The position numbers and the translations under genes were made by a program. 7,225 nt of DNA from Halarsenatibacter sp964462585 (GTDB taxonomy: Bacteria; Bacillota; Halanaerobiia; Halanaerobiales; Halarsenatibacteraceae), in contig CAYXAK010000087.1 in NCBI GenBank assembly GCA_964462585.1, positions 1 through 7,225 of the forward strand, read 5' to 3'. This document shows, in pieces, positions 6,300 to 7,225 of this stretch. The notes under the pieces were generated by a model that saw only the letters and a program-made list of their open reading frames with translations, had not been told where the DNA came from and did not search any database. The first letter of the stretch is position 1. Every line of letters begins with the position of its first letter.

Positions 6300-7202
6300 T
6301 TAATTTTTGAGAAAGTCCAGTGTAACATCTGTCAGCTGTTTTATATCGTCTATTAAAGGAGAGTGTCCACAGCCTTCCAGATGCACAAGCTCGGCGTTAT
6401 CGCCAATATCTGCGGCAGTCTGCCGGGCCATTTCTTCGGTAATTACCAGATCTTCCTCACCCCAGAGCACAAGTGTCGGCACATCAATCTCTTCGGCCTC
6501 ATTCCTGCCCGGTTCGATGCCGTTGTGTTCGGGACTAATATTGAAATGGGCCAGAGAATAATATATATCGACCAGATTGCGCTGGGATAAGATGTCATCA
6601 AGATATTCATCGTACTTTTCCGGAGCGGGCTTATTATTTACATATATGAGCTGATTCCAGATTTGTTTTATAAACTCTTTGTTTTCGGCTTTCTGTGCGT
6701 TTTTGATGGGCTGTGTTTTAACCGGATCAGCAGCAATTTCCTCTTTGGTCTCCAGCTGCTCGCTGAAAATAGGCTCACCATCTTCATCTTTTTTAAACAT
6801 GGGATAGCCCCGGGTGCTGACAGATTCCATGAGAATAAGCTTCTCCACCTCTTCCTGCCTGGAAAGAGTTATCTCCATGGCCACACCGCCACCGGTCGAC
6901 CAGCCCAGCAGTGCACAGGGCCAGAAATCTCTGGCATCCATAACCTCCTCGACATCAGAGGCCAGCTCCTGCAGGGAGTTGATCTCCTGTCTGTAGCTTG
7001 ATTTTCCGAAACCCCTCATATCAGGAGCGAGAATGTGCAGTTCGTCCGGCAGGACTTCGATAAGAATGTCAAAGTGTTTCGATGAGACCATATTACCGTG
7101 GATTAGAACCAGCTTCTGTCCCTCACCTTGACTTTCCCGGTAGAAGATGTCTTCACCATTATCGAGTTTCACAATTCCCGTGTCCATTTCGGTAAATTTC
7201 AT
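6300..7202 (-). CDS. Alpha/beta hydrolase fold protein
   Basis: A 300-residue cytoplasmic serine hydrolase of the MhpC/haloperoxidase-like group. It has the oxyanion-hole strand LVLIHGNMVSS (31-41), the conserved APDMRGFGKS (59-68), the nucleophile elbow GWSTGG with Ser102, the acid strand VLWGEED with Asp251, and CGHSP with His280. This is a complete Ser-Asp-His triad. A charged cap region rich in Glu and Lys lies between about residues 130 and 225 and would set substrate choice. There is no signal peptide or membrane segment. Esterase, thioesterase and C-C hydrolase activities all occur in this family and the sequence does not decide between them. The ATG at 7200-7202 follows AGGGGG at about six bases. 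It is the first visible gene of a minus-strand operon with the thiolase, which suggests work on a CoA thioester or its product. The promoter must lie past the right edge or in the last 20 bases. Confidence 0.88.
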   Translation of the reverse strand: MKFTEMDTGIVKLDNGEDIFYRESQGEGQKLVLIHGNMVSSKHFDILIEVLPDELHILAPDMRGFGKSSYRQEINSLQELASDVEEVMDARDFWPCALLGWSTGGGVAMEITLSRQEEVEKLILMESVSTRGYPMFKKDEDGEPIFSEQLETKEEIAADPVKTQPIKNAQKAENKEFIKQIWNQLIYVNNKPAPEKYDEYLDDILSQRNLVDIYYSLAHFNISPEHNGIEPGRNEAEEIDVPTLVLWGEEDLVITEEMARQTAADIGDNAELVHLEGCGHSPLIDDIKQLTDVTLDFLKN

Positions 7203-7225
7203 AGTAAGACCCCCTGATCTGCTGT

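Noticed and set aside
5918..6310. Plus-strand open frame of 130 codons, Ser/Ala/Pro-rich, opposite the thiolase
   Set aside because: The composition is that of an antisense frame, and the minus strand carries the thiolase nucleophile region.

Overview
The window holds five protein-coding genes, one cut by the left edge. No RNA gene, mobile element or CRISPR array was seen. Coding density is high. Ribosome-binding sites are strong and purine-rich (GGGAGGT, AGGGGG, AAGGGGAG). The proteins are rich in Asp and Glu, and GC content looks close to one half by eye. Together this suggests an anaerobic, possibly halophilic Firmicute such as a member of the Halanaerobiales. That placement is inference only; no marker gene is present.

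Layout from left to right: (1) the 3' two-thirds of a dihydrolipoamide dehydrogenase-like flavoprotein, plus strand; (2) a small UlaG/UPF0173-type metallo-beta-lactamase-fold hydrolase, minus strand, tail to tail with gene 1; (3) a 1085-residue regulator, plus strand, divergent from gene 2 across a 128-bp promoter region. It joins a MalT-type STAND ATPase and a TPR-like sensor region to a C-terminal SARP-type winged helix plus BTAD; (4) a strong bidirectional terminator; (5) a minus-strand two-gene operon, alpha/beta hydrolase then SCP2-type thiolase, with a 14-bp gap.

The thiolase and hydrolase point to acyl-CoA or ester metabolism. The flavoprotein would act in a 2-oxoacid dehydrogenase or glycine cleavage setting if it is a true E3, but its NAD-binding motif is atypical. 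The regulator is the most distinctive gene. MalT-family proteins normally sense a small ligand through their TPR superhelix and bind DNA through a LuxR-type helix-turn-helix; here the output is the SARP type. Its targets cannot be read from the sequence. The divergent hydrolase gene, whose near-consensus promoter overlaps an inverted repeat, and the facing thiolase operon are the natural candidates.
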